Notes under the pieces: generated by a model
The model's input: the letters and a program-made list of their open reading frames with translations, nothing else
The model's database searches: none
What the model was told of the DNA's origin: nothing
Position numbers and translations under genes: made by a program
In this document: positions 43,918 through 52,892 of the stretch, one piece after another
Position numbering within the stretch: the stretch's first letter is position 1
Layout of the letters: every line of letters starts with the position of its first letter
Source: an uncultured Chitinophagaceae bacterium
GTDB lineage: Bacteria > Bacteroidota > Bacteroidia > Chitinophagales > Chitinophagaceae
DNA: 64,000 nucleotides
Direction of reading: 5' to 3'
Assembly (NCBI GenBank): GCA_937958995.1
Contig: CALGAP010000023.1
Coordinates: 1 to 64,000, forward strand

Positions 43918-44880
43918 CTATGTTTGCTTCTGCAGGCTGTAAGCGTTGTTGATCTGATCGACGAACTTTTGCATTACATTCATCAGCTGCTCCGGGCTTT
44001 CTGGTATAGCGGAGTCGGTAAGCGTAAGCAGCCAGCGGCCGAAGCTTTCGTATGAGCCGGTGAGGAACCACATGCGCATGTAGTTGCCGGCGTCTTCTTC
44101 GCGCACGAAACCGTAGTAATATTTCTGGTCGCGGATATGCCTCACAGCATTTTTGTGGATGCGCACCACCACTTCATGCAAGTTGTAATCCTGCATCATG
44201 GTGTCGAGGTATTGCTGGAGAGAGGGGTGCGATTTGTTTTCGAAACTTTCGTCCTTGATCTGTAGTCGCTGGATGCGACCAACGCGGAAATCGCGGTAGT
44301 CGCCGCGAAGGCGGCACCATCCAATCAGGTGCCAGTTGGCGGCGTAGAAGCAGAGGCCAATCGGCTCCACCACGCGCTCGGTGATTTCGTCGTTGTTGGA
44401 GTTGTAACGTATAAAGATGGCTTTCTTCTCGACGATGGCTTTTTGCAGGGCGACCAGGTATTGATTGGAGGACTCGTCTTCCTGCATGCGGTTGGGCACG
44501 TGTACCATAATCTGCTCGTCGAGGTTGGCCACCTGGTCTTTGTCGGTGCCGCGCAGCACGGCCCTGATTTTAAATAGTGCCGCGTCGTAATGTTTTTTTA
44601 CCGAGGCATCCGTCAGGCGCTCGGCCAGCTTGGCGCCCATCATCAGGGCGGCGGCTTCTTCCTGGGTAAACATAACGGGCGGCAGGCGGTAACCTTCCAT
44701 AATGCTGTAACCGCTGCCGGCCTCGCCTATTACGGGCACGCCGCTTTCATCCAAAGCCTTTACATCGCGGTACACGGTGCGCAGGCTGATATTGAAACGG
44801 TCGGCTAATTCCTGCGCAGTAACGCGTTTCTTGCTTTGCAGATGTGTCAGAATTGCGTGGAGTCGGTCTATCCTGTTCAA
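43918..44880 (-). CDS. HTH-WYL domain transcriptional regulator (YafY type)
   Basis: A 320-residue regulator. An N-terminal HTH_11 (residues 1-60: KKRVTAQELADRFNISLRTVYRDVKAL, in part) is followed by GEAGSGYSIMEGYRLPPVMF and a WYL domain at about 140-215 (IEPIGL-like VEPIGLCFYAANWHLIGWCRLRGDYRDFRVGRI, in part), then a C-terminal extension. WYL proteins sense nucleotides, nucleic acids or other ligands. Its first codons overlap the end of ispG by four bases (ATGA type), so it is probably co-expressed with that housekeeping gene as well as from its own promoter. It may control the DinB and GyrI-like genes. Confidence 0.9.
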   Translation of the reverse strand: MNRIDRLHAILTHLQSKKRVTAQELADRFNISLRTVYRDVKALDESGVPVIGEAGSGYSIMEGYRLPPVMFTQEEAAALMMGAKLAERLTDASVKKHYDAALFKIRAVLRGTDKDQVANLDEQIMVHVPNRMQEDESSNQYLVALQKAIVEKKAIFIRYNSNNDEITERVVEPIGLCFYAANWHLIGWCRLRGDYRDFRVGRIQRLQIKDESFENKSHPSLQQYLDTMMQDYNLHEVVVRIHKNAVRHIRDQKYYYGFVREEDAGNYMRMWFLTGSYESFGRWLLTLTDSAIPESPEQLMNVMQKFVDQINNAYSLQKQT

Positions 44881-46886
44881 ATTGCTTCCAGTTTGGTGTT
44901 TTCAGTTTCGGGTTTTTCCACCCAGGCCCCATGTTCTTTCAACAAGTTGATCAATTCTTCCACCGCAACGCTGCTTTCCACATTTCTTTTTACAATTTCT
45001 TTTCCCTTATACAGCGTAATCTTGCCAGGGCCACTGCCTACATAACCAAAATCCGCGTCGGCCATTTCACCCGGACCATTTACAATACAACCCATAATGG
45101 CAATCTTCACCCCCTTGAGGTGGTGCGTAACCGCGCGAATCTTCGCCGTGGTCTCCTGCAGATCGAATAAAGTGCGGCCGCAGGAGGGACAGCTGATATA
45201 TTCAGTTTTTGAAATGCGCGTGCGCGTTGCCTGCAGTATGGAAAACGATGTATTGTTGATGAACTGGTGATTGTTCTTTGTTTCCAGGTAAGTTCTGCCG
45301 CTCACCTTTACATTCTGGACTTTCGAGGGGTCATTGATCAGCCATAGTCCATCACCCATGCCATCGAGGGACAAGGCGCCGCTTTCGGTGGAGAAATGGA
45401 TCAGTTGTTCGTCAATGGTGGCATCATTGCAATGCACGGCCACAATCACTGGGCAGGAAATGCCCTGGTTCATCAGTTCCATAATAAACCGGCGGCAACT
45501 GGCCATGGCGTGCGGATGCGAAGACCAGATGCATGGTACGGCAGTCTTATCGTTGCGCAGATCCTGGATCAGTTCTTCCGCATAGGACTGACTCACATCT
45601 ATTGAAATAAAATTCATCAGCGGAGAAAGATCGCTGGTCTGCAGGTATTGCCTGTTAAGGAAGTATGGAAAATATTTTTCCTTGTCCTCCACTTTTTTCC
45701 AGGTATCGAAATCGCATATCACTTTCAGTGTGCCAGGCAGCGAAAAGGGGATGGTCTTATCACCCGTATAAATGTAATCCGCTGCGCCATCACGTATGGT
45801 CCATTTATCAGTGGCTTCATCATAACTATACCCGATGCTGCGCAAGGCGGCAGGAGTGATTTGTTTTTGCTTTGAAAAATCGGCAACTACCACCGGCACC
45901 TGCTTGCCGCCAATATTGGAGACGGCATGCGTTTCCCTTCGCTTGTATTCAAAAGGTGAATAGGGGATTTTTTCTATTGCAGGAATTCCGGGAGCAGATT
46001 TCCTGTTTTCATATCGTTTCACCAGGTCTTTGCAAACCGGGATTTCAAATTCGGGATCTTCTGTGAGTGATACGCGGATAGTATCGCCCAGGCCATCTTC
46101 CAGCAACGTGCCAATGCCGATGGCAGATTTAATACGGCCGTCTTCGCCATCGCCAGCTTCGGTTACGCCGAGGTGAAGCGGATAGCATTCACCAAATTCA
46201 TTCATCATGGTTTGCACCAGCAGCCGGTAAGCCTGCACCATCACCTGCGGATTGCTGGCCTTCATGCTGAGTACAATGTTGTGATAACTTTCCAGTCGCG
46301 CGATGCGCAAAAATTCCATCGCGCTTTCCACCATACCCATCGGCGTATCGCCATAACGGCTCATGATGCGATCGCTGAGTGAACCGTGGTTGGCGCCAAT
46401 GCGCATGGCGGTGCCATATTCTTTACAGATCTTTACCAGCGGTGTAAAGCGTTCGCGTATACGCTCTATTTCCTCCGCATATTCCGCATCGGAGTATTCT
46501 ATCTGTTCGAATTTTTTCTTGTCAACATAATTACCCGGATTCACGCGTACTTTTTCAACAATGCGAGCGGCAATTTCGGCGGCATTGGGAGTAAAGTGAA
46601 TATCGGCTACCAGTGGCGTTTTATAACCGCGGCGGTGCAGCTCATTTTTTATGTTGAGCAGATTTTCTGCGTCTTTCTTGCTGGGTGCGGTAATGCGAAC
46701 CAGTTCGGCGCCTGCCTCAATGCAGCGGATGGTCTGCTCTACGGTGGCAAGGGTATCCATGGTATCGGTGGTGGTCATTGTTTGGATACGAATAGGATGA
46801 CCATTGCCCATCAGCAGGTCGCCAATGCTTACTTCACGCGTTTTCAGGCGCTTATAATCCGTCAGTGATTCGCAATAGAATAACAT
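44877..46886 (-). CDS. ispG: 4-hydroxy-3-methylbut-2-enyl diphosphate synthase, long form
   Basis: A 669-residue enzyme of the MEP isoprenoid pathway converting MEcPP to HMBPP with a 4Fe-4S cluster. The N-terminal TIM-barrel part has IRIQTMTTTDTMDT, VADIHFTPN and NPGNYVD; the C-terminal part has SCPSCGRTLFDL and IMGCIVNGPGEMADADFG (part) with cluster Cys residues. A large central insert (about 300-520) marks the three-domain form found in Bacteroidota, Chlamydiae and plants. Normal for the lineage. Followed with a 4-base overlap by the WYL gene. Confidence 0.97.
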   Translation of the reverse strand: MLFYCESLTDYKRLKTREVSIGDLLMGNGHPIRIQTMTTTDTMDTLATVEQTIRCIEAGAELVRITAPSKKDAENLLNIKNELHRRGYKTPLVADIHFTPNAAEIAARIVEKVRVNPGNYVDKKKFEQIEYSDAEYAEEIERIRERFTPLVKICKEYGTAMRIGANHGSLSDRIMSRYGDTPMGMVESAMEFLRIARLESYHNIVLSMKASNPQVMVQAYRLLVQTMMNEFGECYPLHLGVTEAGDGEDGRIKSAIGIGTLLEDGLGDTIRVSLTEDPEFEIPVCKDLVKRYENRKSAPGIPAIEKIPYSPFEYKRRETHAVSNIGGKQVPVVVADFSKQKQITPAALRSIGYSYDEATDKWTIRDGAADYIYTGDKTIPFSLPGTLKVICDFDTWKKVEDKEKYFPYFLNRQYLQTSDLSPLMNFISIDVSQSYAEELIQDLRNDKTAVPCIWSSHPHAMASCRRFIMELMNQGISCPVIVAVHCNDATIDEQLIHFSTESGALSLDGMGDGLWLINDPSKVQNVKVSGRTYLETKNNHQFINNTSFSILQATRTRISKTEYISCPSCGRTLFDLQETTAKIRAVTHHLKGVKIAIMGCIVNGPGEMADADFGYVGSGPGKITLYKGKEIVKRNVESSVAVEELINLLKEHGAWVEKPETENTKLEAI

Positions 46887-46911
46887 GCAGCAAAGGTAAT
46901 GACTAAAGCGC

Positions 46912-47538
46912 TTACCAGTCTTTTTCGGGTCTGCTGACAGAGCGGCTTTTATGCTCCTGTATTTTTCGCTGCACTTCCTGCTCTTTTTGCCGCAGCGAGT
47001 TGAGCCATTGCTCTATCTGGCGTTTATTGGTAGGGTTTTGTTGAGGTTTCTGTTGTTGTTGTTTTTGCTGTTGTTGTTTTTGCTCCTGCTTTTTTTGTTC
47101 ACCCTCGGTTTGTTTCTTCAGTTCCGACAAAGCCTTTTGCAGGTTAAAACGTGCATCCGCATCGGTTGGGTCCATCTTCAGTGCCTGCTTGTAAGCCTCG
47201 ATGCTTTCGAGCAATTTCTTTTGTTTGGTTAGTGCCACGCCCTTGTTGTACGTAGCCATCTGTTTAAAAGCTGCGTCCTGGCTCGATTCCACTGCGGCAT
47301 CGTATTCTTTTTCGGCTTCAGCAAACTGCTGACTGCGAAACTGCGCATTGGCCAGGTTGTAGCGCGCAACAGGACTGGATGGATCCTGAGCAACGGCATT
47401 TTGAAATTCTGGCAGGGCTTGCTGGTATTGTCTTTGTTTGTAAAAACGATTTCCTGCGCGCAACGATTCAGCAGCAGTTTGCGCCTGCGCTGCGGCAGCG
47501 GTGAAAAGAAGAATCGATATGAAGAAAAAGTTTTTCAA
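46912..47538 (-). CDS. batC: BatC-like TPR protein
   Basis: A 208-residue exported protein: signal peptide (1-19, AQA), three TPR-like units (about 23-135, such as AGNRFYKQRQYQQALPEFQNA in part and YNKGVALTKQKKLLESIEAYKQAL in part), then a Gln/Lys-rich stretch encoded by CTG/TTG repeats and a charged tail. It overlaps the BatB gene by four bases. In the Bat (Bacteroides aerotolerance) locus, BatB and BatC interact in the envelope; their function in stress tolerance is debated. A simple-sequence Gln tract could vary in length between strains. Confidence 0.85.
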   Translation of the reverse strand: MKNFFFISILLFTAAAAQAQTAAESLRAGNRFYKQRQYQQALPEFQNAVAQDPSSPVARYNLANAQFRSQQFAEAEKEYDAAVESSQDAAFKQMATYNKGVALTKQKKLLESIEAYKQALKMDPTDADARFNLQKALSELKKQTEGEQKKQEQKQQQQKQQQQKPQQNPTNKRQIEQWLNSLRQKEQEVQRKIQEHKSRSVSRPEKDW

Positions 47539-48533
47539 GCCAGTCTTGTTTTTCGTTCGGGATAAAAGAATTCAATGATCAAAAGCAATATCGCCGCGGC
47601 CAGCGCCCACTGAAAATAACTGCGGTAATCGCGGAAGGCGCTGTCTTCGAGCGCGGTTTTCTCAATAGTGTTCAGTTGTTCCACCACGCGGTTCACAGCA
47701 GCATCCACATCCTGCAGGTGAACGTACACGCCTTTGGTAACGGCAGCTAATTGCTGCAATTCGATTTCGTTCAGTTTTGAAATAACTGTGTTACCGTTTT
47801 CATCTTTCTTATATTCTCTCGTCACCGGGTCAATTATCGGCGCACCCGTAGCAGAGCCAATACCAATGGTATTGATCATAACGCCATCTTCCACCAATTG
47901 TTTTGCCAATTCAACTGCCTGCGGGTCATGATCTTCGCCGTCGGTGATAAGCACGATGGATTTATATTTTCTTTCCTTGCTGTTGAAGGCGGTATTGCTC
48001 ATGCGCAGCGCGTCGCTGATAACAGTTCCCTGGGTGGGTACTGCATCGGGCCCCGCCTGTTGCACATACATACGCGCGGCCGCGTGATCGGTGGTAAGCG
48101 GCATCTGCATATAGGCCCTGCCTGCAAAAAGTACCAGCGCAATGCGGTCGTCGGGCAGTTTTTCCATCAGCTTATACACTACCTGGCGCGCGCGTTCCAG
48201 CCTGTTGGGTTTAATATCTTCCGCAAGCATGCTTTTGCTTACGTCCAGCGCAATTGCAATGTCAACGCCTTTTCGGTTTACATTTTCCATTTCGCCGGGA
48301 CGCTGCGGGTTGGCCATGCCGATGACCAGGAATACCAGGGCGAGGGTGGCGAGAATAAATTTTATTAAAAAATTTTTGGAAGAATAGCTGGCGATAAGCT
48401 GGTTGACGAGCTTTTCGTTACCGATTTTGCGCCTGGTGTTTTTCTTCCAGGTGAGTACGAGGTAAAACAGTCCGGCGAGCACGGGTATGGCTGCCAGGAA
48501 AAACAAGTACTCTATGTGTTGAAAGCGAAACAT
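47535..48533 (-). CDS. batB: BatB-like von Willebrand factor A membrane protein
   Basis: A 332-residue protein with two N-terminal helices (about 6-25 and 52-72), a VWA domain at about 83-280 with an intact MIDAS (ALDVSKSM, then the TQGTVISDAL and LITDGEDHD loops) and a C-terminal helix (WALAAAILLLIIEFFY). The ATG at 48533 (MFRFQHIEYL) is the usual family start. BatA and MoxR, which normally lie upstream, are not present: the next gene is a beta-lactamase homologue on the same strand after a palindrome. Confidence 0.9.
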   Translation of the reverse strand: MFRFQHIEYLFFLAAIPVLAGLFYLVLTWKKNTRRKIGNEKLVNQLIASYSSKNFLIKFILATLALVFLVIGMANPQRPGEMENVNRKGVDIAIALDVSKSMLAEDIKPNRLERARQVVYKLMEKLPDDRIALVLFAGRAYMQMPLTTDHAAARMYVQQAGPDAVPTQGTVISDALRMSNTAFNSKERKYKSIVLITDGEDHDPQAVELAKQLVEDGVMINTIGIGSATGAPIIDPVTREYKKDENGNTVISKLNEIELQQLAAVTKGVYVHLQDVDAAVNRVVEQLNTIEKTALEDSAFRDYRSYFQWALAAAILLLIIEFFYPERKTRLA

Positions 48534-48630
48534 TGCAGTGTAAGGTAACAAGAATTAAACCAAATTGGTTGGAACTCTGCACGGTGGCAGGTCGTTCACC
48601 CTGGGAGAGCGTGACAGTTAGGACTTCAAG

Positions 48631-48655
48631 CGCAGGGGGTGGCCCACCCCCTGCG
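48631..48655. terminator. GC-rich palindrome behind the class D beta-lactamase-like gene
   Basis: Perfect 12-base arms (CGCAGGGGGTGG and its complement) around a single central C. It lies 11 bases beyond the stop of the gene at 48667 (minus strand). It shares the GGTGGCCCACC centre with the longer palindrome at 58392-58430. No T-run follows. Confidence 0.75.
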
Positions 48656-48666
48656 TTGGCTCGTTT

Positions 48667-49491
48667 TTACTTTTTGCCTTCAAAAAAGCCGAGTTGCTTC
48701 AGCATGTCTTTTAACATTTTCATTCGAATGCTTCCCATGTCGGCATTCTGGTCAGGCGTTTCGATTTGCAATGCGAAGAAATAAGGATGTTTGTTTTCTT
48801 CGATCCAGCCGATGAGCCAGGCCAGCTGGTTGCCGTTTTCCAGGAAGCCCCAGCCAGTTTTGTAGTAGAGCTGGTAGTTGGAAGTGTTTTCGAACAACAT
48901 CATGCTCCGCACGATAGACTGGGAGCGCTCGGTGAAGGGAAGCTGGTTGAAGTAGAGTTTTTTCACCAGGCCCAATTGCTCGTCGGCGGTGACTTTTACT
49001 GAATTATCGAGCCAGAAAGTGTCGAGGTTGTTGCCCAGTTCAAAGCGGCCATAGCGGGCGCCATAACCGAGGGTGTCGAGAAAGTGCTGCATGGTGTCTT
49101 TGCCGATCTGGCGGGCGAGTTCCTGGTACCATGGGGGACAGGAAATGCGGAAAGCATCGCCCATGCTCATGTCGCGGTTGCATTCGGCGCGGCGACGAAC
49201 AACACCGTCCCAGGGAAGAACTGAGGAACTGTCTATTACCTTTCTTATTTCAAGACCAATCAGCGAGTTCACAATCTTGAAAGTGGAGGCGGGCAGGTAG
49301 GCGCTGTCGGCAAAACGGGATACGTTGTAAATAGTGAATTCACCCAGACCGTTATCGAAAAGGCCAAAGCAACCGGTTACCTTGTTTTCGGTGAAATATT
49401 TTTCCAGGCTTTTATCTTCTGTGATGTTATTGGGCGTACAGGCTGCGAAAAACAGAAAACCAAGGCAAACGGCATAGAGGCTTTTCATCAT
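48667..49491 (-). CDS. Class D beta-lactamase / BlaR-sensor-like lipoprotein
   Basis: A 274-residue lipoprotein (lipobox FFAAC, Cys18) with a serine beta-lactamase fold of the OXA class. The serine motif PASTFKI is present, as are LPWDGVVRRR, the family block YQELARQIG, FWLDNSV and the KTG motif in YYKTGWGF. Two motifs differ from canonical OXA enzymes: the SxV position reads SCP, and the YGN position reads YGA. Activity against beta-lactams is therefore possible but uncertain. No regulatory blaR/blaI genes flank it, so it is likely a chromosomal, species-intrinsic protein. Confidence 0.82.
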   Translation of the reverse strand: MMKSLYAVCLGFLFFAACTPNNITEDKSLEKYFTENKVTGCFGLFDNGLGEFTIYNVSRFADSAYLPASTFKIVNSLIGLEIRKVIDSSSVLPWDGVVRRRAECNRDMSMGDAFRISCPPWYQELARQIGKDTMQHFLDTLGYGARYGRFELGNNLDTFWLDNSVKVTADEQLGLVKKLYFNQLPFTERSQSIVRSMMLFENTSNYQLYYKTGWGFLENGNQLAWLIGWIEENKHPYFFALQIETPDQNADMGSIRMKMLKDMLKQLGFFEGKK

Positions 49492-49565
49492 GGTAAAAAA
49501 TTTGCGCGAAGATAATTTTTTACCTGCTAAAAGCGTTTTTATAGGTCACCAGTACCACAAAAAGT

Positions 49566-50489
49566 ATGAATTACAAATTACTCTTTTTTACCTTATCTGT
49601 TGCCCTTTTTGCGATTAGCTGTAAAAAGGAAGAGGCCGCCCCGTACGAGCCTCCCACTGAAGCCAAGCTGATCTTCAAGTTCAAGTTCGACAGCACGCAG
49701 GAGCGACTAAACAATTTCGGCGAGCCTGCGGATGTAGCTGATGGGCATGCCGCGCAAAGTCCCATTATGGACACAATGAGCGCGCATTACATCGAGCTTG
49801 CACCCAACGCCAATACGCCTCTTGGCTCCGGCGATATTATGTACCGCGCCCCTGAACTGGAAATTGGCGGCGAGACTGCCATCGACTTTGAAAAGGCAAA
49901 ATTGGTGGCTAATGATTCGGTATTTCTAGAAGTGCCGATCAAGGCGATAAAACCAGGTGATTATGAATATTTGCGTGTGTCTATTTCTTACCAGAGTGCG
50001 AGGGTGAAGTTTTATGTGGATACCGCGGTGGGGCCGATTTCTATAAAACAAACCAGTGATGCTAACATAGCCGGCTTTATTGGTTACAATACTTACATCA
50101 AAGATTTTAAAATTGGTGACAGTGTCATTACGGTGAATGATAGTAAGAAACAAGGCTTCTGGGGTTTTTATACAGCAGGACAATACCTGACTTTCAATTA
50201 CAAATTCGCCACCACCGGCCAGGCACCCGAAGGTGCTACCACTGTGGTGAATCCTATATTTACCACTTCGCCCATTCCCCCGGGAAGCTGTGTGGTAACA
50301 GCCGCCTTTAAGCCCGGCAAACTTACCATCACTGGCAAAGAAGCCAACGATATTGTGGTAGAAGTCTCATTCAGCACCAACAAGAGTTTCGAATGGACAG
50401 AAGTGGTGAATGACGGAAAATGGGAACCGCTCAAAGGAGAGGATATTACAGATATGGGTATACGCGGAATGATTCCGACTATTAAGTAA
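49566..50489 (+). CDS. Secreted lipoprotein, DUF4382-like or unassigned
   Basis: A 307-residue lipoprotein (lipobox LFAISC, Cys20). The mature part opens with TEAKLIFKFKFDSTQERLNN and reads as all-beta, with many Thr/Val-rich strands and few Cys. A GSCVVTAAFKPGKLTITG segment near residue 240 looks like an Ig-like strand pair. It ends in KGEDITDMGIRGMIPTIK. I do not recognise a named family with confidence. The gene stands alone and is followed by an intrinsic terminator. Confidence 0.7.
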   Translation: MNYKLLFFTLSVALFAISCKKEEAAPYEPPTEAKLIFKFKFDSTQERLNNFGEPADVADGHAAQSPIMDTMSAHYIELAPNANTPLGSGDIMYRAPELEIGGETAIDFEKAKLVANDSVFLEVPIKAIKPGDYEYLRVSISYQSARVKFYVDTAVGPISIKQTSDANIAGFIGYNTYIKDFKIGDSVITVNDSKKQGFWGFYTAGQYLTFNYKFATTGQAPEGATTVVNPIFTTSPIPPGSCVVTAAFKPGKLTITGKEANDIVVEVSFSTNKSFEWTEVVNDGKWEPLKGEDITDMGIRGMIPTIK

Positions 50490-50564
50490 GCAGTATTATG
50501 TGGTTTGGAATGAAAATTCCAGGAACCAATTAGCGATATTCCATTTAATTCCACACTAAGAAAT

Positions 50565-50606
50565 AAAAATTCCAAAAGGAGTTAGGCTCTTTTTGGAATT
50601 TTTTTA
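50565..50606 (+). terminator. Intrinsic terminator behind the lipoprotein gene
   Basis: Arms AAAAATTCCAAAA (50565-50577) and TTTTTGGAATTTTT (from 50590) enclose a short loop with GGAG/GCTC, and the distal arm runs into seven T residues. It lies 76 bases after the stop at 50489. Confidence 0.8.
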
Positions 50607-50681
50607 TGGGTGATTATTTGATTCCTGGCGTTTGCTATCTGAAAATTAGTTCCAACGCGTCTTTGCAATTTTGACGCAAAA

Positions 50682-51203
50682 TTATTGCCTCTTCAACACT
50701 GCTCGCTGAAATCCCCGCACAGTATAACTGTCAACAAAAGGAGACTCGTCGCTGCCTTTTCCCGTTCGGGAGCTGGCTTGTGCTGCATAAGAAATGAATT
50801 CTACCACCAGGTCGCCATCCTGCAGGTAATATGAGTTTACAATGGTGCTGTTTGCTACGGTAAATGACCCGATGAAACGATTCGCAATCCAGAACTGGTC
50901 CAGCACTATGCCATTCAATTCATCAATCACCCAATGACCTTTGGCGGTATCAATGGGTTTTAAGATATAAGGACGGTTATCGGTGGTGGCGCTGCCATAT
51001 ATCAATTGCCAGGAGTATTGACCGGCGGAATCTTTGGAAGGTAAAATGTACAATTCCATATCCACTTCCTGCGGCGCGGAGCCTGCGGGGGTCCAGTGCA
51101 ATTTGCCTTTCCATTTACCGGTAAAGTCTTCAGGAAACTTATTTTGCGCCTGCAGGAAAAATCCTGCCAGCACCACCGCCAGGGTTAAGAGAAATCCTTT
51201 CAT
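50682..51203 (-). CDS. Secreted lipocalin-like hypothetical protein
   Basis: A 173-residue exported protein with a signal peptide (1-19, FLQAQ). The start of the mature part, FPEDFTGKWKGKLHW, has the GxW lipocalin-type opening, followed by beta-strand pairs (SWQLIYGSATTDN, GHWVIDELNGIVLDQFW). It starts 3 bases after the trehalase stop and is therefore co-transcribed with it. Function is not known; it could be a small barrel protein binding a hydrophobic ligand. Confidence 0.7.
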   Translation of the reverse strand: MKGFLLTLAVVLAGFFLQAQNKFPEDFTGKWKGKLHWTPAGSAPQEVDMELYILPSKDSAGQYSWQLIYGSATTDNRPYILKPIDTAKGHWVIDELNGIVLDQFWIANRFIGSFTVANSTIVNSYYLQDGDLVVEFISYAAQASSRTGKGSDESPFVDSYTVRGFQRAVLKRQ

Positions 51204-51206
51204 AAT

Positions 51207-52784
51207 TTAGTCTTCGGGTCTTCCGTATTTTTTGATGAGCGCTAAAAGTACGCCATTTGTCCATCCAAACCCGTCCTGCGAAGGATATTCACCGCCGCCC
51301 GCTTCCAGGTTGAGATCGGTGACGTTGTATTTTTCCATCAGCTTACCGGTGCGGTTGAAAACATCGATATTCAGTTTTATCCAGCGGATAGAAATATCGC
51401 GCGCCAGTTCGCGCTGGCCGCAGCGGTCCAGGCCCCATACCGTCATCCACACCAGGGGCGGCCATCCGTTGGGAGCATCCCACTGTTCGCCGGTATTCAC
51501 CGAACTTGCCTGTACGCCGCCCGGTTGTAATAGTTGCGCGCGCACCTGTTCGGCAGCTTGCCTGGCCAGCAGGCTCAGGTAGTCGAGGTTTTTCTTAAAC
51601 ACGCAAAAGGGATACATACCCGCGGGTGTGACTGCATTGCTGGGTTTGCCCGTTTTGAAATTGTAGTCGGTATAGTATTTCAGCGACTTATTCCAGCAAT
51701 ACTTATCGATAGCGGCTTGTCGTGCTTCGGCCTTCCTGCGAAATTCATTGGCCGCGCTGTCTTGCCCGGCAATCTGTTTTGCCTTGGCAATTACATCTTC
51801 CAGCTTATACAGCAGCGCATTCAGGTCAACCGCTATGTAGTCTATCACCTGTATGGTAGTGAGATTTTTCCCATCCTTAAACCAGCGGCTGCTGAAATCG
51901 ATGCCGCTTTCGGCGCCGGCGCGCAGGTTGGTAAACACGATCTTCTTATCGCGGCCCGATTTGGTGGCTGTCTCGTGGTCTTCGCGATATCCTTCAGGAC
52001 GTGCCGTAGCGCTGTCGTCGAAAAAGCGGTTCAGAATGCTGCCGTCGGGCATTTTTACCACGCGGCGGTAAGCCTGTCCTTTTTTCACGCGCGCTGCGCC
52101 ATCCATCCAGAAATTATATTCTCGTTCCAGCGCGGGCAGATAAGAAAGATAAGTGCTGTCGCCTTTTATTTCGGCCAATAATTCCACCATCAGCGCGAAG
52201 AAAGGCGGTTGCGAGCGGCCGAGGTAATAGGTGCGGTTGCCGTTTGGTATATGACCATACGTGTTGATCATATACGCAAAATTGTTTACCATGTTTTCGA
52301 TCATGCGCACCTCGCCGCTTTCCCGCAGGCCAAGCATGGTGAAATAAGAATCCCAATAATAGATCTCGCGAAACCTGCCGCCAGGCACGATATATGGATA
52401 GGGCAGTGGCAACAGCGAACTGCCCTCGACCACCGAGTCGGGTTCACGGCGCAATACACCCCAGAGATTTTTGATATGCATCACCACATCTTTTTCGCGT
52501 GTCACGTAATTGATGTCGGGCGTATGTGGCATATCGAAATTTTCTTCCACAAATTTTTTCAGGCTAAACCCGCTCGTGCTTTTTTGTTTCAGGTAGTCGG
52601 CTACTATTTCTTTCGGATTACGTTTGGGAACACAGTCCACAAAGGTTTTTCCATCGGGGAAAACACGGCTCATCTGCACGTCGTGAAACAGTGCGCCGTA
52701 AATTCTGTCGGGAGATTCGGGGGTTTGTGCTACCGAGGCTATATCCAATAGCGCACCGGTAATCAGCAGGAATAGTTTTCTCAT
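51207..52784 (-). CDS. Periplasmic trehalase, GH37
   Basis: A 525-residue enzyme hydrolysing trehalose to two glucose. The trehalase signatures PGGRFREIYYWDSYF and QWDAPNGWPPLVWM are both present, with the GAESGIDFSSRWF block in the middle. The ATG at 52784 (MRKLFLLITG) gives a signal peptide; the region upstream contains the terminator of the TonB receptor. Co-transcribed with a small secreted protein. No trehalose transporter is adjacent. Confidence 0.95.
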   Translation of the reverse strand: MRKLFLLITGALLDIASVAQTPESPDRIYGALFHDVQMSRVFPDGKTFVDCVPKRNPKEIVADYLKQKSTSGFSLKKFVEENFDMPHTPDINYVTREKDVVMHIKNLWGVLRREPDSVVEGSSLLPLPYPYIVPGGRFREIYYWDSYFTMLGLRESGEVRMIENMVNNFAYMINTYGHIPNGNRTYYLGRSQPPFFALMVELLAEIKGDSTYLSYLPALEREYNFWMDGAARVKKGQAYRRVVKMPDGSILNRFFDDSATARPEGYREDHETATKSGRDKKIVFTNLRAGAESGIDFSSRWFKDGKNLTTIQVIDYIAVDLNALLYKLEDVIAKAKQIAGQDSAANEFRRKAEARQAAIDKYCWNKSLKYYTDYNFKTGKPSNAVTPAGMYPFCVFKKNLDYLSLLARQAAEQVRAQLLQPGGVQASSVNTGEQWDAPNGWPPLVWMTVWGLDRCGQRELARDISIRWIKLNIDVFNRTGKLMEKYNVTDLNLEAGGGEYPSQDGFGWTNGVLLALIKKYGRPED

Positions 52785-52822
52785 GACCGCCGTTTGAATA
52801 CCTGAATTTAATAATAAAAAAA

Positions 52823-52844
52823 ACACCCCGTAGAAACGGGGTGT
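52823..52844 (-). terminator. Intrinsic terminator of the haloperoxidase/TonB receptor operon
   Basis: Perfect 9-base arms ACACCCCGT (52823-52831) and ACGGGGTGT (52836-52844) with a 4-base loop, followed on the minus strand by eight T residues (complement of 52815-52822). It separates the receptor gene from trehalase. Confidence 0.92.
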
Positions 52845-52892
52845 CAATAACCAATAATAACTGATTGTCTACTAAATACGAATTTTCAAAGC

